From positions 248,001-312,000 of the forward strand of contig NZ_WWCT01000002.1 of NCBI RefSeq assembly GCF_009857605.1: DNA of 64,000 nt, written 5' to 3'. Below the pieces are notes generated by a model that saw only the letters and a program-made list of their open reading frames with translations, ran no database searches and was not told the origin of the DNA. The stretch is from Duganella levis. GTDB taxonomy: Bacteria; Pseudomonadota; Gammaproteobacteria; Burkholderiales; Burkholderiaceae_D. Shown piece after piece: positions 16,740 through 26,110 of this stretch (its first letter is position 1; each line of letters opens with the position of its first letter). The position numbers and the translations under genes are program-made.

Positions 16740-16788
16740 TCATTACGACACGTCGCCTCGGCTTCACGCCGGGGCGCGGGAGAATCAA

Positions 16789-17112
16789 ATGGCAGTCACC
16801 CTGACCGAAAAAGCAGCGAAACACATCAACCGCTACATCGAACGCCGCGGCAAGGGCATCGGTCTGCGCTTCGGCGTGCGCACCACCGGTTGCTCGGGCA
16901 TGGCCTACAAGCTGGAATACGTGGACGACGTGACCGACGAAGACAGCGTCTTCGAATCGCACGGCGTGAAGGTATTCGTCGATCCGAAAAGCCTGCCGTA
17001 CATCGACGGCACGGAACTGGACTTCGCCCGCGAAGGCCTGAACGAAGGCTTCAAGTTCAACAACCCGAACGAAAAAGACGCTTGCGGTTGCGGTGAAAGC
17101 TTCCGCGTCTAA
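16789..17112 (+). CDS. iscA: Fe-S assembly protein IscA
   Basis: 107 residues, A-type carrier. The three ligand cysteines are Cys35 (in [12 protein letters not shown]) and Cys99/Cys101 (in DACGCGESF), with full-length family spacing. It receives clusters from IscU and delivers them to apo-proteins, especially [4Fe-4S] enzymes. The ATG follows a GGGAG ribosome binding site and the gene ends six bases before hscB. Confidence 0.96.
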   Translation: MAVTLTEKAAKHINRYIERRGKGIGLRFGVRTTGCSGMAYKLEYVDDVTDEDSVFESHGVKVFVDPKSLPYIDGTELDFAREGLNEGFKFNNPNEKDACGCGESFRV

Positions 17113-17118
17113 GCCGTC

Positions 17119-17637
17119 ATGCAGAATCACTTTGAGCTCTTCAACCTGCCTTTGCAGTTTGCCGTAGACGCGGTCGCGCTGGACAGCGCTTACCGCGACG
17201 TGCAAGGCCGCGTCCATCCCGACAAATTCGTCAATGCCACCGACGCCGAAAAGCGCGTCGCCATGCAGTGGGCCACCCGCGCCAACGAAGCCTATCAGAC
17301 CCTGAAAAATCCGCAGAAGCGCGCGCAGTACATGTGCGAGCTGGCTGGCGTCGATTTGCAGACGGAGTCGAATACTTCGATGCCGATGGCCTTCCTGATG
17401 CAGCAGATGGAATGGCGCGAAGAACTGGGCGACGCCCGCGCCGGCAAGGATAGCGATGCGCTGGAGTCGCTCGACAAGCAACTGCGCAACGCCCGCAAAG
17501 AACAGCTGGCGCAGATCGAGCAGCAGATCAACGCCGCCGACTACGCCGCCGCCGCACAAGGCGTGCGCGCGCTGATGTTTTTAGAAAAGTTTAAGGAAGA
17601 AATCGAACACAGTTTCGCATCCATCGAAGAAAACTAA
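17119..17637 (+). CDS. hscB: co-chaperone HscB (J-domain)
   Basis: 172 residues. The J-domain at the N-terminus has its HPD motif at residues 33-35 (RVHPDKF); the C-terminal three-helix part (from about residue 95) binds IscU. It stimulates the ATPase of HscA. In most isc operons hscA follows directly; here two unrelated genes of about 0.9 kb stand between hscB and hscA. Confidence 0.95.
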   Translation: MQNHFELFNLPLQFAVDAVALDSAYRDVQGRVHPDKFVNATDAEKRVAMQWATRANEAYQTLKNPQKRAQYMCELAGVDLQTESNTSMPMAFLMQQMEWREELGDARAGKDSDALESLDKQLRNARKEQLAQIEQQINAADYAAAAQGVRALMFLEKFKEEIEHSFASIEEN

Positions 17638-17654
17638 TACCGGGGCACGGCACC

Positions 17655-18152
17655 ATGCTTGAAGCCGGATGGCAGTCTTTTAGAGATTTCATTGCGGCAT
17701 ACGCCGATGGTTTGCATTCTCTCGCTGAAATCATCAAGATATTCGGTGCATTTGCATCGTTTTATGCCTTGCTGAAGCTGCGGCAGATTGAGCGCAAATA
17801 TCTTTTCAAAGCGACCATGCCGGGTTTGATTGAGAAGATCGACAGTTCACTTCAGGCGCTTAATGAAGGGTTGAATGATCCTATCAGACATCGGATACAA
17901 ATCGGGACCGCGCTTAATCATCTGGTCGCCGATTTAAAAACGGTCAAACGCAGGATGAAGGGTGAGTCTCGGAGCGAGGTGGCCAAGTTTTTGGGTTTCA
18001 TGCGGCCATTGGGATTCGATCCTCATTTTTGGCAGAGCAAGCGTGTGCGGCAGTTGTCGAAGGATGAGTTATCTGAATTATATAATCGTGGCCGTGGCCT
18101 GCTTCGTTCATTGGAGAATGAACTAGGCGACAGTGCGTGGAGTAACAAATGA
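17655..18152 (+). CDS. unknown membrane-anchored protein inserted between hscB and hscA
   Basis: 165 residues, not recognised. About residues 22-42 (EIIKIFGAFASFYALLKL) can form one membrane helix near the N-terminus. The rest is basic and helical, with RQLSKDELSELYNRGRGLL near the end. Base composition differs from the neighbours: bases 17761-17820 are 47% G+C by my count against 65% for 18841-18900 in hscA, and rare codons such as ATA, AGA and TTA are used. It overlaps the next gene by ATGA, so the two act as a pair. Its position within the isc operon implies co-transcription. I see signs of horizontal gain but no basis for a function. Confidence 0.75.
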   Translation: MLEAGWQSFRDFIAAYADGLHSLAEIIKIFGAFASFYALLKLRQIERKYLFKATMPGLIEKIDSSLQALNEGLNDPIRHRIQIGTALNHLVADLKTVKRRMKGESRSEVAKFLGFMRPLGFDPHFWQSKRVRQLSKDELSELYNRGRGLLRSLENELGDSAWSNK

Positions 18153-18568
18153 GCGACGATAAATTCCAAGAAGCAGTTCTTAAGATACTTAAGCTTACTC
18201 ACTTTGGTGATTTGTCGTGGACCAAGGCTACGCCATCGAAAAAATTAACTGAGGGTACCGACTCGACATTCCCATTGTATTTTGAAGCTGAATACCTGGG
18301 GCGTAAGTTAGGTTTGTTCCAGGAGCGCCGGCGCCGCACGCCGACGGAGGTCTACATCGCAAAACAAACGGTTGCGTTGACGTTAGTGCCCACCGATGTG
18401 GAATCTAAGTGGGTTGAAATACCTTGTCTAGCGTTGTTGGATGATGATGGCGCTGTCGCCTATTCGTTTGCGTCGTCGAGAGAAGTACGAGATCTACTGG
18501 AAACGGTACGTTATAGAACATCAGGAGTTGATCAATTCCTGGACGAATTACTGAAGACTGAAAATTAA
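18149..18568 (+). CDS. unknown cytosolic protein, partner of the preceding gene
   Basis: 139 residues, soluble, not recognised. It has a charged N-terminal helix, a central beta-rich part (FPLYFEAEYLGRKLGLF, then VYIAKQTVALTLVPTDV) and an acidic C-terminus ending LDELLKTEN. No catalytic motif, cysteine cluster or nucleotide-binding loop is seen. Bases 18181-18240 are 43% G+C by my count, well below the local background. Its TAA is followed with no gap by the hscA ATG, so hscA translation may now depend on ribosomes finishing this gene. It could be a partner of the membrane protein upstream; any link with Fe-S assembly is speculation. Confidence 0.75.
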   Translation: MSDDKFQEAVLKILKLTHFGDLSWTKATPSKKLTEGTDSTFPLYFEAEYLGRKLGLFQERRRRTPTEVYIAKQTVALTLVPTDVESKWVEIPCLALLDDDGAVAYSFASSREVRDLLETVRYRTSGVDQFLDELLKTEN

Positions 18569-20449
18569 ATGGCACTTCTGCAAATTTCCGAACCAGGCAT
18601 GTCGACCGCACCGCACCAGCACCGGCTGGCGGTGGGCATCGATCTGGGCACCACCAATTCGCTGGTGGCGACTGTGCGCAACAGCATTCCAGAAGTGCTG
18701 AACGACGAAGACGGCCGCGCGCTGCTGCCGTCGGTGGTGCGCTATCTGCCTAATGGTCATGCCAACATCGGCTACAAGGCGCAGGCTGCGCAGACCACCG
18801 ATCCGAAAAATACCATCGTCTCGGTGAAGCGCTTCATGGGCCGCGGCCTGGCCGATATCGCCTACGCGGAAAACCTGCCGTACGATTTCCAGGACACGCC
18901 TGGCATGGTGCAGCTCAAGACCGTCGCCGGCGTGAAAAGTCCGGTGGAAGTGTCGGCGCAGATCCTGGCCACGCTGCGCCAGCGCGCCGAAGATTCGCTG
19001 GGCGATGACCTGGTCGGCGCGGTGATCACCGTGCCAGCTTATTTCGACGATGCGCAGCGCCAGGCCACCAAGGATGCGGCCCAACTGGCCGGCCTGAATG
19101 TCCTGCGCCTGCTGAGCGAGCCGACTGCTGCCGCTATCGCCTACGGCCTGGATAACGGTTCGGAAGGCATCTACGCCGTCTACGATCTGGGTGGCGGCAC
19201 CTTCGATATCTCGATCCTCAAGTTGAGCAAAGGCGTGTTTGAAGTGCTGGCCACCGGCGGCGATTCCGCACTGGGCGGCGACGATTTCGATCACCGCCTG
19301 TTCTGCCATATTCATCAGCAAGAAAAACTGGCGCCGCTGTCGGACGAAGACACCGCCGTGCTGATGGTGAAAGCGCGCGAAGCCAAGGAACTGCTGTCCA
19401 CCAAGGACGAAGTGACGGTGGACGCCGCGCTGAAGTCGGGTGAGCAGGTGCACATCACCATCACCGCCGAGACCTTCCAGGAGATCACCAAACACCTGAT
19501 CGACAAGACCATGAAGGCCATCAAGAAAGCGCTGCGCGACGCCAATGTCGATGCGGACGACGTCGATGGCGTAGTCATGGTCGGCGGCGCCACGCGCATG
19601 CCGCACGTGCACCGCGCGGTGAGCGAGCATTTCCACACCACGCCGCACGCCAACATCGATCCGGATAAGGTCGTAGCGCTTGGCGCCGCCGTGCAGGCCA
19701 ATCTGCTGGCCGGCAACCGCGCCGCTGGCGACGACTGGCTGCTGCTGGATGTGATCCCGCTGTCGCTGGGCATTGAGACCATGGGCGGCCTGGTAGAGAA
19801 AATCATCCCGCGCAATTCGACCATTCCTTGCGCCCGCGCGCAGGAGTTCACCACCTTCAAGGATGGCCAGACCGCGCTGGCGGTGCACGTGCTGCAAGGC
19901 GAACGTGAACTCGTGGCCGATTGCCGGTCGCTGGCGCGCTTTGAGCTGCGCGGCATTCCGCCGATGTCGGCCGGCGCGGCGCGCATCCGCATCACGTATC
20001 AGGTGGATGCGGACGGCCTGCTGTCGGTGTCCGCGCGCGAACTGCGTTCGGGCGTTGAAGCGTCGATCACCGTCAAGCCATCGTATGGCCTGGGGGATGA
20101 TGATGTGGCGCGCATGCTGATGGAGTCGCATGCCTCGGCCGATGTCGACATGAAGGCGCGCGCGCTGCGTGAAGAACAGGTGGAAGCGGAACGCATTCTG
20201 CTGGCGACCCAAGCGGCGCTGGACGAAGACGCGGCGCTGCTGTCGGACGAAGAACGCGTCGCCGTTGATGCAGTGATGGCGCACACCCGCGACATCGTCG
20301 CGCAGTCGCAGACCGGCGCGGTCGATCATCTGGCCGTGAAAGCGGCGGTGGAAGCGCTGGCCCACGGCACTGAAGAATTTGCGTCGCGTCGCATGGACCG
20401 CAGCGTGCGCAGCGCGCTGGCCGGCAAAGCGCTGGACCAAGTCGTTTAA
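18569..20449 (+). CDS. hscA: Fe-S chaperone HscA
   Basis: 626 residues, a complete Hsp70. The N-terminus [10 protein letters not shown] is the one typical of HscA, so the inserted genes did not replace it. [13 protein letters not shown] (phosphate 1), [13 protein letters not shown] (phosphate 2) and [11 protein letters not shown] (adenosine) mark the ATPase domain, followed by a full substrate-binding domain. It releases clusters from IscU through the LPPVK motif. The ribosome binding site is weak (GAAGA within the end of the preceding gene), suggesting coupling. Third Hsp70 family gene in this window and the only one with a standard layout. Confidence 0.96.
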   Translation: MALLQISEPGMSTAPHQHRLAVGIDLGTTNSLVATVRNSIPEVLNDEDGRALLPSVVRYLPNGHANIGYKAQAAQTTDPKNTIVSVKRFMGRGLADIAYAENLPYDFQDTPGMVQLKTVAGVKSPVEVSAQILATLRQRAEDSLGDDLVGAVITVPAYFDDAQRQATKDAAQLAGLNVLRLLSEPTAAAIAYGLDNGSEGIYAVYDLGGGTFDISILKLSKGVFEVLATGGDSALGGDDFDHRLFCHIHQQEKLAPLSDEDTAVLMVKAREAKELLSTKDEVTVDAALKSGEQVHITITAETFQEITKHLIDKTMKAIKKALRDANVDADDVDGVVMVGGATRMPHVHRAVSEHFHTTPHANIDPDKVVALGAAVQANLLAGNRAAGDDWLLLDVIPLSLGIETMGGLVEKIIPRNSTIPCARAQEFTTFKDGQTALAVHVLQGERELVADCRSLARFELRGIPPMSAGAARIRITYQVDADGLLSVSARELRSGVEASITVKPSYGLGDDDVARMLMESHASADVDMKARALREEQVEAERILLATQAALDEDAALLSDEERVAVDAVMAHTRDIVAQSQTGAVDHLAVKAAVEALAHGTEEFASRRMDRSVRSALAGKALDQVV

Positions 20450-20471
20450 AAAATAGATAAAGAGTTTAACC

Positions 20472-20813
20472 ATGCCACAAATCGTATTCCTGCCCCACGC
20501 AAAACTGTGCCCGGACGGCGCCGTGATCGACGCCCCAGCCGGCAAGACGCTGTGCGACATCATGCTGGAGAATGACATCCACATCGAGCACGCCTGCGAA
20601 AAATCCTGCGCCTGCACCACCTGCCACGTGCTGGTGCGCGAAGGTTTCAACTCGCTCAACGAAGCCAACGAAACCGAAGAAGACCTGCTGGATAAAGCCT
20701 GGGGCCTGGAAGCCGTGTCGCGCCTGTCGTGCCAGGCCGTGGTGGCGGACGAAGACCTGGTCGTCGAAATTCCGAAGTACACCATCAATCACGCGAGCGA
20801 AGGCGGTCACTGA
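20472..20813 (+). CDS. fdx: ISC-type [2Fe-2S] ferredoxin
   Basis: 113 residues with Cys42-x5-Cys48-x2-Cys51 and Cys87 binding the [2Fe-2S] cluster; Cys46 is an additional cysteine in the loop, also found in other Isc ferredoxins. It supplies electrons during cluster assembly. It ends the isc operon proper; no iscX follows, as is usual in betaproteobacteria as far as I recall. Confidence 0.95.
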   Translation: MPQIVFLPHAKLCPDGAVIDAPAGKTLCDIMLENDIHIEHACEKSCACTTCHVLVREGFNSLNEANETEEDLLDKAWGLEAVSRLSCQAVVADEDLVVEIPKYTINHASEGGH

Positions 20814-20822
20814 GACCAAGCG

Positions 20823-21713
20823 ATGAAGCAGCCCAAGAAACCCGTCCAGAAGATCGGCGCCACCGTCACCAGCGCCGACAACATGCCCGAGATCCGCGAA
20901 GGCCAGACCGTAGCCCTGCTACAGGAACTGCACATCCTGACGCGTGACGGCAAGATGAACCAGGACAGCCGCCGCAAGCTGAAACAGGTCTACCACCTGT
21001 ATCAGTTCATCGAGCCGCTGCTGAAGGAAGTGCTGGCCAAGAAGGACAACGTGTCGCTGGTCGATCACGGCGCCGGCAAGTCCTACCTCGGTTTCATCAT
21101 CTACGACTTGTTCTTCAAGGCGCTGCAAAACGACTCGCACATCTACGGCATCGAGACGCGCGAAGAACTGGTGGCGCGTTCGCAGGAACTGGCCAAGCAA
21201 TTTGAATTCCCCGGCATGTCCTTCCTGCCGCTGTCGGTGGCCGAGTCCACTGAATCGAAACTGCTGCCGGAGCAGATCGATGTCGTCACCGCGCTCCACG
21301 CCTGCAACACGGCGACCGATGACGCCATCCAGTTCGCGCTGAAGAAGAAGGCCAAGCACATCGTGCTAGTGCCGTGCTGCCAGGCCGAAGTGGCTTCGGT
21401 ACTGAAGAAAAATAAAGGTCAGTCGCTGGGCAAGTCCGCGCTGACCGAAATCTGGCGCCACCCGATTCACACGCGTGAATTCGGCAGCCAGATCACCAAC
21501 GTGCTGCGCTGCCTGCAACTGGAAGCGCATGGCTACGACGTCACCGTGACCGAACTGGTAGGCTGGGAACACTCGATGAAGAATGAGCTGATCATCGCCA
21601 CCTACAAAAACCTGCCGCGCAAGCGTCCGTCCGAGCGCCTGAAAGAGGTGCTGGAGACGGTTGGCCTGCAAGAGATGAACACCCGTTTCTTCGCCGAAGA
21701 AGAGGTAGCGTAA
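20823..21713 (+). CDS. SAM-dependent methyltransferase (Methyltransf_32-like)
   Basis: 296 residues. SLVDHGAGKSYLGFIIYDL is a SAM-binding motif I, ALHACNTATDDAI a later motif, and HIVLVPCCQAEV a conserved Cys-Cys segment of the METTL25/Methyltransf_32 group as I recall it. The substrate is unknown; an RNA or protein target is plausible. It starts ten bases after fdx and overlaps ltaE by one base (TAATG), so it may extend the isc transcript. Confidence 0.75.
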   Translation: MKQPKKPVQKIGATVTSADNMPEIREGQTVALLQELHILTRDGKMNQDSRRKLKQVYHLYQFIEPLLKEVLAKKDNVSLVDHGAGKSYLGFIIYDLFFKALQNDSHIYGIETREELVARSQELAKQFEFPGMSFLPLSVAESTESKLLPEQIDVVTALHACNTATDDAIQFALKKKAKHIVLVPCCQAEVASVLKKNKGQSLGKSALTEIWRHPIHTREFGSQITNVLRCLQLEAHGYDVTVTELVGWEHSMKNELIIATYKNLPRKRPSERLKEVLETVGLQEMNTRFFAEEEVA

Positions 21714-22723
21714 TGGAGAATTGGCTCGACCTGCGCAGTGACACCGTCACGCGTCCCAGCGCCGCCATGCGCGCTGCCATGAATGTCGCCGAAGTTGGTG
21801 ACGACGTCTACGGCGACGATCCGACCGTGAATCGCCTGCAGGAATATGCGGCCGATTTGTTCGGCTTTGAAGATGCGCTGTTCGCGCCATCCGGCACGCA
21901 GAGCAATCTGCTGGCATTGCTGGCGCACTGCGGACGTGGCGACGAATATCTGGTCGGCCAGGAAGCGCATACCTACCGCTACGAAGGCGGCGGCGCTGCG
22001 GTGCTGGGCAGCATACAGCCGCAGCCGATCATCAATCAGGCTGACGGCAGCATCGCGCTGGACGACATCGCGTCGTACATCAAGCCAGATGATTTCCACT
22101 TTGCACGCACCAAGCTGCTGGCGTTGGAGAACACCATCAACGGCCGCGTGCTGCCGATGGACTACGTGCAGCAGGCGACCAAGCTGGCGCACGATCGCGG
22201 CCTGGCCACGCACCTCGACGGCGCGCGCGTCTGCAATGCGGCGGTCAAGCTGGGCGTGAGCCCGCGCGAGATCGTCAAAGGATTCGACTCGGTGTCCGTG
22301 TGCCTGTCCAAAGGCCTCGGCGCGCCTGTCGGCTCGGTCCTGTTGGGTACCAAGCCGCTGATCAAGGAAGCCAAGCGTTGGCGCAAGATGCTGGGCGGCG
22401 GCATGCGCCAGGCCGGCGTCATCGCGGCCGCTGGCCTGTACGCGCTGGAACACCACATCCCGCGCCTGGCCGAGGACCATGACAACGCTGCCTACTTCGC
22501 CGGCGAGCTGGCGAAGATGCGTGGACTCAAGGTCAGCACGCCGCAGACCAATATCTTCTATGTCGACATTCCGCAATTTGTTCAGCAGGGTCTGAGCGAT
22601 GTGCTGGAACTGACGCGCATCCGCATGTCGATGGCGCCGCGTCTGCGCATCGTCACCCACATGGACGCGTCGCGCGACGACATCGACCGCGCCATCACCG
22701 TGTTTGGAGACTTCTTTGGATAA
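21713..22723 (+). CDS. ltaE: low-specificity L-threonine aldolase
   Basis: 336 residues, PLP fold type I. It opens WLDLRSDTVTRPSAAMR, a family signature. HTYRYEGGG near residue 83 and the PLP lysine in SVCLSKGLGAPVGS near residue 200 are present. The enzyme splits L-threonine and L-allo-threonine into glycine and acetaldehyde. Its ATG overlaps the methyltransferase stop and its 3' end overlaps the pseudouridine synthase start. Confidence 0.93.
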   Translation: MENWLDLRSDTVTRPSAAMRAAMNVAEVGDDVYGDDPTVNRLQEYAADLFGFEDALFAPSGTQSNLLALLAHCGRGDEYLVGQEAHTYRYEGGGAAVLGSIQPQPIINQADGSIALDDIASYIKPDDFHFARTKLLALENTINGRVLPMDYVQQATKLAHDRGLATHLDGARVCNAAVKLGVSPREIVKGFDSVSVCLSKGLGAPVGSVLLGTKPLIKEAKRWRKMLGGGMRQAGVIAAAGLYALEHHIPRLAEDHDNAAYFAGELAKMRGLKVSTPQTNIFYVDIPQFVQQGLSDVLELTRIRMSMAPRLRIVTHMDASRDDIDRAITVFGDFFG

Positions 22724-23396
22724 TGATGACAACACCGTCCGCCTGTCCAAGCGTGTGATGGAAGAACGCCAGTGCTCGCGCCGCGAAGCGGAGCTGTACA
22801 TCGAAGGCGGCTTTGTCAGCGTCGATGGCAAGCTGGTTGAGGAAGCCGGTGCGCGCGTCGCGCCGGATCAGCAGATCGCCATCGCCGAGAATGCGACGCT
22901 GCTGGAGATCGTGCCGGTCACCATTCTGCTGCACAAGCCAGCCGGCGCGGCGCAGCCGCTGCATCTGCTGAAGGAAGAGACGCTGACGCGTTCCTCGCCT
23001 GGCCAGCGCTTCCTCAAGCGCCACATTACCGGCCAGGAGCAGATGGTTCCGCTGGATACCAAGGCCAGTGGCCTGGTGGTCTTCACGCAGGACTTCCGCG
23101 TCAACCGCAAGCTGTCGGAAGAATCGCTGGAACAGGAGATTATTGTTGAAGTCTCTGGCGCCATCATCGAAGGCGGCTTGCAGCAGCTGAACCAGATCAA
23201 CGGCAAGGTAAGCTGGCAGAACGAAACACGCTTGCGCTTCGCCATGAAGAACGCCAAGCTGGGATTGATCGAGAAGCTGTGCAAGGAAGTCGGCCTGACG
23301 GTGGTGTCCATGAAGCGCATCCGCGTGGGACGCATCTCCATGGCCAGCCTGCCGTCAGGCGAATGGCGCTACCTGCAAGGCTACGAGCGCTTCTGA
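22716..23396 (+). CDS. RNA pseudouridine synthase (RluF/RsuA group)
   Basis: 226 residues. An N-terminal S4 RNA-binding domain (RLSKRVMEERQCSRREAELYI) is followed by the synthase domain; the catalytic aspartate is in PLDTKASGLVVFT, where the family normally has RLD-x(2)-(T/S)-x-G. The usual Arg before Leu-Asp is replaced by Pro. The start is inferred as TTG at 22716 because a GGAG lies six bases before it and no in-frame ATG exists before 22758. The start sits inside the end of ltaE. The modified RNA position, probably in 23S rRNA, cannot be read from sequence. Confidence 0.82.
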   Translation: MDNDDNTVRLSKRVMEERQCSRREAELYIEGGFVSVDGKLVEEAGARVAPDQQIAIAENATLLEIVPVTILLHKPAGAAQPLHLLKEETLTRSSPGQRFLKRHITGQEQMVPLDTKASGLVVFTQDFRVNRKLSEESLEQEIIVEVSGAIIEGGLQQLNQINGKVSWQNETRLRFAMKNAKLGLIEKLCKEVGLTVVSMKRIRVGRISMASLPSGEWRYLQGYERF

Positions 23397-25529
23397 TTAC
23401 TTCGCAGCGGCGCCCGCCGTTTGCGACAGGATGAAGGCGTAGGTATCGGCAGCTTCCGCATCCTGCTGCGCGCGGGTTGAGCCCATGCCGTGGCCTGCAT
23501 CAAAATCTACCCGCAGCAGTACCGGCTTGCCACTCGCGGTGGCGGCCTGCAAACGCGCCGCCATCTTCGCCGGATGGAACGGCGCCACGCGCGGATCGGT
23601 CACGCCGGTGGTCAGCAGCACCGCCGGATACTTGGTCCCGTCCACTACCTGCTGATAGCTGTCGATGCTCTTCAGCGCCTTGAATCCTGCCGGATCGGCA
23701 ATCGCACCCCACTCAGGTTCTTCGCCGTAGCCATTCTGCTCGGCCACGTAGCGCAGCGGATTGTGCCAGCCCACGCCGGAGATCACCGCCGCAAACAGGT
23801 CCGGACGTTCCTCCAGCGCGCGGCCCATGGTGATGCCGCCGGCCGAACGTCCGCCGATGGTCTGGTACGCCGGCGAAGTGTAGCCCTTGGCCTGGATCTC
23901 TTCACACACGGCGATTAAATCGCGCCAGGTATTCGGCTTGTTTTCCAGCTGGCCGGCGCGATGCCACTCGCGGCCAAACTCGCCGCCGCCGCGCACATTC
24001 GCGTAGCCGACCACCGCGCCTTGATCTACCAGCGCCAAGGTGCGCCCCGCAAATGAAGGCGTATAGGCCGCCGCGCCGTAGCTGCCGTAGGCCGAGATGA
24101 AGGCGGGATTTTTGCCATCCAGCTTCAGGCCTTTTTTGTAGATCAGCGAATACGGAATCTTGGTGCCATCCTTGGCGGTGGCGAAGCGGCGCTCGGTGGT
24201 GTAGGCACTGACGTCGATCGCCGGCTTCGGGGTGATGCCGGTATCGGCCAGCTTGCCGTCCGCGCTCACCGACCAGATGCCGGTTGGCTGCAGCCAGCCT
24301 GACAGGATCACCAGCGCGCCCGGAGCATCGGCGTCGGCGTCGATCGAGCCCAAGGTGCCGTCGAAGGGCAGGGCGATGCTGGTTACTTTGCCGTCCGTGC
24401 CGAGGCGTTGCAGCTTGCCGATGCCGCCGTCCATGGCGCGGATGTACAAGCCGTCCCTGGCGCGCGCCAGGCCTTGCAGTACCAGGTCGGATTCCGGAAC
24501 TACTTCCTGCGCGCTGGCCAGCGCTGGCGACTTGGCGGAAGTCTTCAGCAGGCGGCCGCGCGGATGGCCTTTCGTCGAAAGCAGATACAGGTCGTCGCCG
24601 TGCGAGTCGATATCGGTCACTTCATCGGCAAAGTCGGCCACCGGCTGCCATTTGGCTTTGCCGGCCAGCGTGTCTTTCAACGGCGCGGTGTAGATGCGGC
24701 GTTCCTGGCGCACGTCGGCCAGCACCAGCACGGCGTAGTTGGAATGCGCGGTGGTGTAGATATACGGCGCCTGGATTTTTTCATACTGGACGGCGGCGTC
24801 CTGGCCGCGCTTCATCAGGATCGGATCCTTGGCCGCATCGGCGCCGATTTTGTGGAAGCGCACTTGCGAGTCGAGGAAACGTTCGGGCGTGTTCACGGCG
24901 CCGGTCAGCTGGTTGTAGAAGAAGCCGGAGCTGTCGGCCAGCCAGCTTGGTTCCGCGCCTTGTGTGTTGACGATCCGTTCCTTTAGCACCGTGCCGCTGC
25001 GGACGTCCATGATGTGCAGCACCGAGTCTTCGCTGCCGTCTTTGGATAAGCCATAAACCAGTTTGCTGCCGTCCGGCGAGGCGTGCCACCAGTCCAGCGA
25101 GACGTGGCTGGTCTTGGTATCGAGCTTGGTCGGGTCGACCAGCACGCGGTCCTTGCCGCCCTCGCGCACGAACAGTTTGAAGTTGTTTGAGCCGGCCGGG
25201 CGCTGTTGGTAAAACAGGCGTGTGCCGCTTTTTTCCACGCGCGCTGGCGCAGCGATATCGCCGGACAGTTGCTGGATGCGTTTCAGCAGTTCGTCGCGCT
25301 TGGGCAGCGTGTCGAGGATGGCGCGGGTGTGGGCGTTTTGTTGCTTGAGGAAGGGCAGCCAGTCCGGGTCCTTGTCGTTCTCCATCCAGCGATAGCGGTC
25401 GGTGATGGTTTCGCCGAAGTAGGTGTCGGTGACTGGGGCGACGCGGGCGACTGGGGCCGGCGGGATGTCGGCGGCAAAGGCGGAGGAAGCGGCGAGAGCA
25501 AATGCGACGCCGTAGACGACAGGTTTCAT
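23397..25529 (-). CDS. prolyl oligopeptidase family S9 peptidase, exported
   Basis: 710 residues with a signal peptide (GVAFALAASSAFA, cleaved after about residue 20). A seven-bladed beta-propeller occupies the middle (from about residue 90) and an alpha/beta-hydrolase domain the C-terminal third. The triad appears as Ser562 in GGRSAGG, Asp645 in TDPRV and His680 in DAGHG. It cleaves short proline-containing peptides in the periplasm. AAGGA six bases upstream supports this ATG. It abuts the convergent pseudouridine synthase gene with no gap, and its start is 53 bases downstream of the RDD gene on the same strand. Confidence 0.92.
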   Translation of the reverse strand: MKPVVYGVAFALAASSAFAADIPPAPVARVAPVTDTYFGETITDRYRWMENDKDPDWLPFLKQQNAHTRAILDTLPKRDELLKRIQQLSGDIAAPARVEKSGTRLFYQQRPAGSNNFKLFVREGGKDRVLVDPTKLDTKTSHVSLDWWHASPDGSKLVYGLSKDGSEDSVLHIMDVRSGTVLKERIVNTQGAEPSWLADSSGFFYNQLTGAVNTPERFLDSQVRFHKIGADAAKDPILMKRGQDAAVQYEKIQAPYIYTTAHSNYAVLVLADVRQERRIYTAPLKDTLAGKAKWQPVADFADEVTDIDSHGDDLYLLSTKGHPRGRLLKTSAKSPALASAQEVVPESDLVLQGLARARDGLYIRAMDGGIGKLQRLGTDGKVTSIALPFDGTLGSIDADADAPGALVILSGWLQPTGIWSVSADGKLADTGITPKPAIDVSAYTTERRFATAKDGTKIPYSLIYKKGLKLDGKNPAFISAYGSYGAAAYTPSFAGRTLALVDQGAVVGYANVRGGGEFGREWHRAGQLENKPNTWRDLIAVCEEIQAKGYTSPAYQTIGGRSAGGITMGRALEERPDLFAAVISGVGWHNPLRYVAEQNGYGEEPEWGAIADPAGFKALKSIDSYQQVVDGTKYPAVLLTTGVTDPRVAPFHPAKMAARLQAATASGKPVLLRVDFDAGHGMGSTRAQQDAEAADTYAFILSQTAGAAAK

Positions 25530-25582
25530 TTTCGGTCCTTGATGGCAGAAAAAACCTATTCTGCCACGAAAGATTGAGAAAA

Positions 25583-26110
25583 TTACACCGGCGCTGCGGC
25601 TTTCTTTTTCTTTGGTAACGGCGGCAGTTGCACCAGGCGCGTGCCGGCCAGTTTGTCGTGCAGGAACTGGCGGTCTTTGTCGAGGAAGGCAGTCAGCGAC
25701 CACAGCAGGATGCCGGCCAGGATCGCACCCAGCGCCGGCCAGCGATGCAGGTCCAGCGCCAGCGCCACCAGCAGCGCCGGGAAGATCCACATCCAGCTCA
25801 GCAGGTAGCGCACGGCGGCGGCGCGCGGCGACACCGGGCCGCCGTTCGCGCCCACCAGCTTCATGCGCCAGGTTTTCATGGCCAGCGTCTGGCCGTCGCG
25901 GGTCCACTGGTGGATGAAGTAGAAGCCCAGCACCACGAAGGCCAGCGCCTGCCGCATGTGCTCGATCAGCGGCGCATGGCTGGCGTGGGTGGCGATCTCG
26001 AAGATCAGGAACGGCAGGAACAGCACGGCAAAGCCGAGCAGCGATTCGTACACCATCGAAATCAGGCGGCGCTTGACGGTCGGGCAGGTGGTAACCACGT
26101 TATTTGACAT
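25583..26110 (-). CDS. RDD family inner-membrane protein
   Basis: 175 residues with three or four membrane helices. RRLISMVYESLLGFAVLFLP and the later TLAMKTWRMKLVG correspond to the RDD signature region, although the first Arg-Asp-Asp element is not strict (YESL instead of a canonical D). It ends in a lysine-rich tail. RDD proteins are poorly understood; some act in transport. Its start overlaps the DUF3106 stop by 11 bases, placing it last in the sigma factor operon. Confidence 0.75.
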   Translation of the reverse strand: MSNNVVTTCPTVKRRLISMVYESLLGFAVLFLPFLIFEIATHASHAPLIEHMRQALAFVVLGFYFIHQWTRDGQTLAMKTWRMKLVGANGGPVSPRAAAVRYLLSWMWIFPALLVALALDLHRWPALGAILAGILLWSLTAFLDKDRQFLHDKLAGTRLVQLPPLPKKKKAAAPV

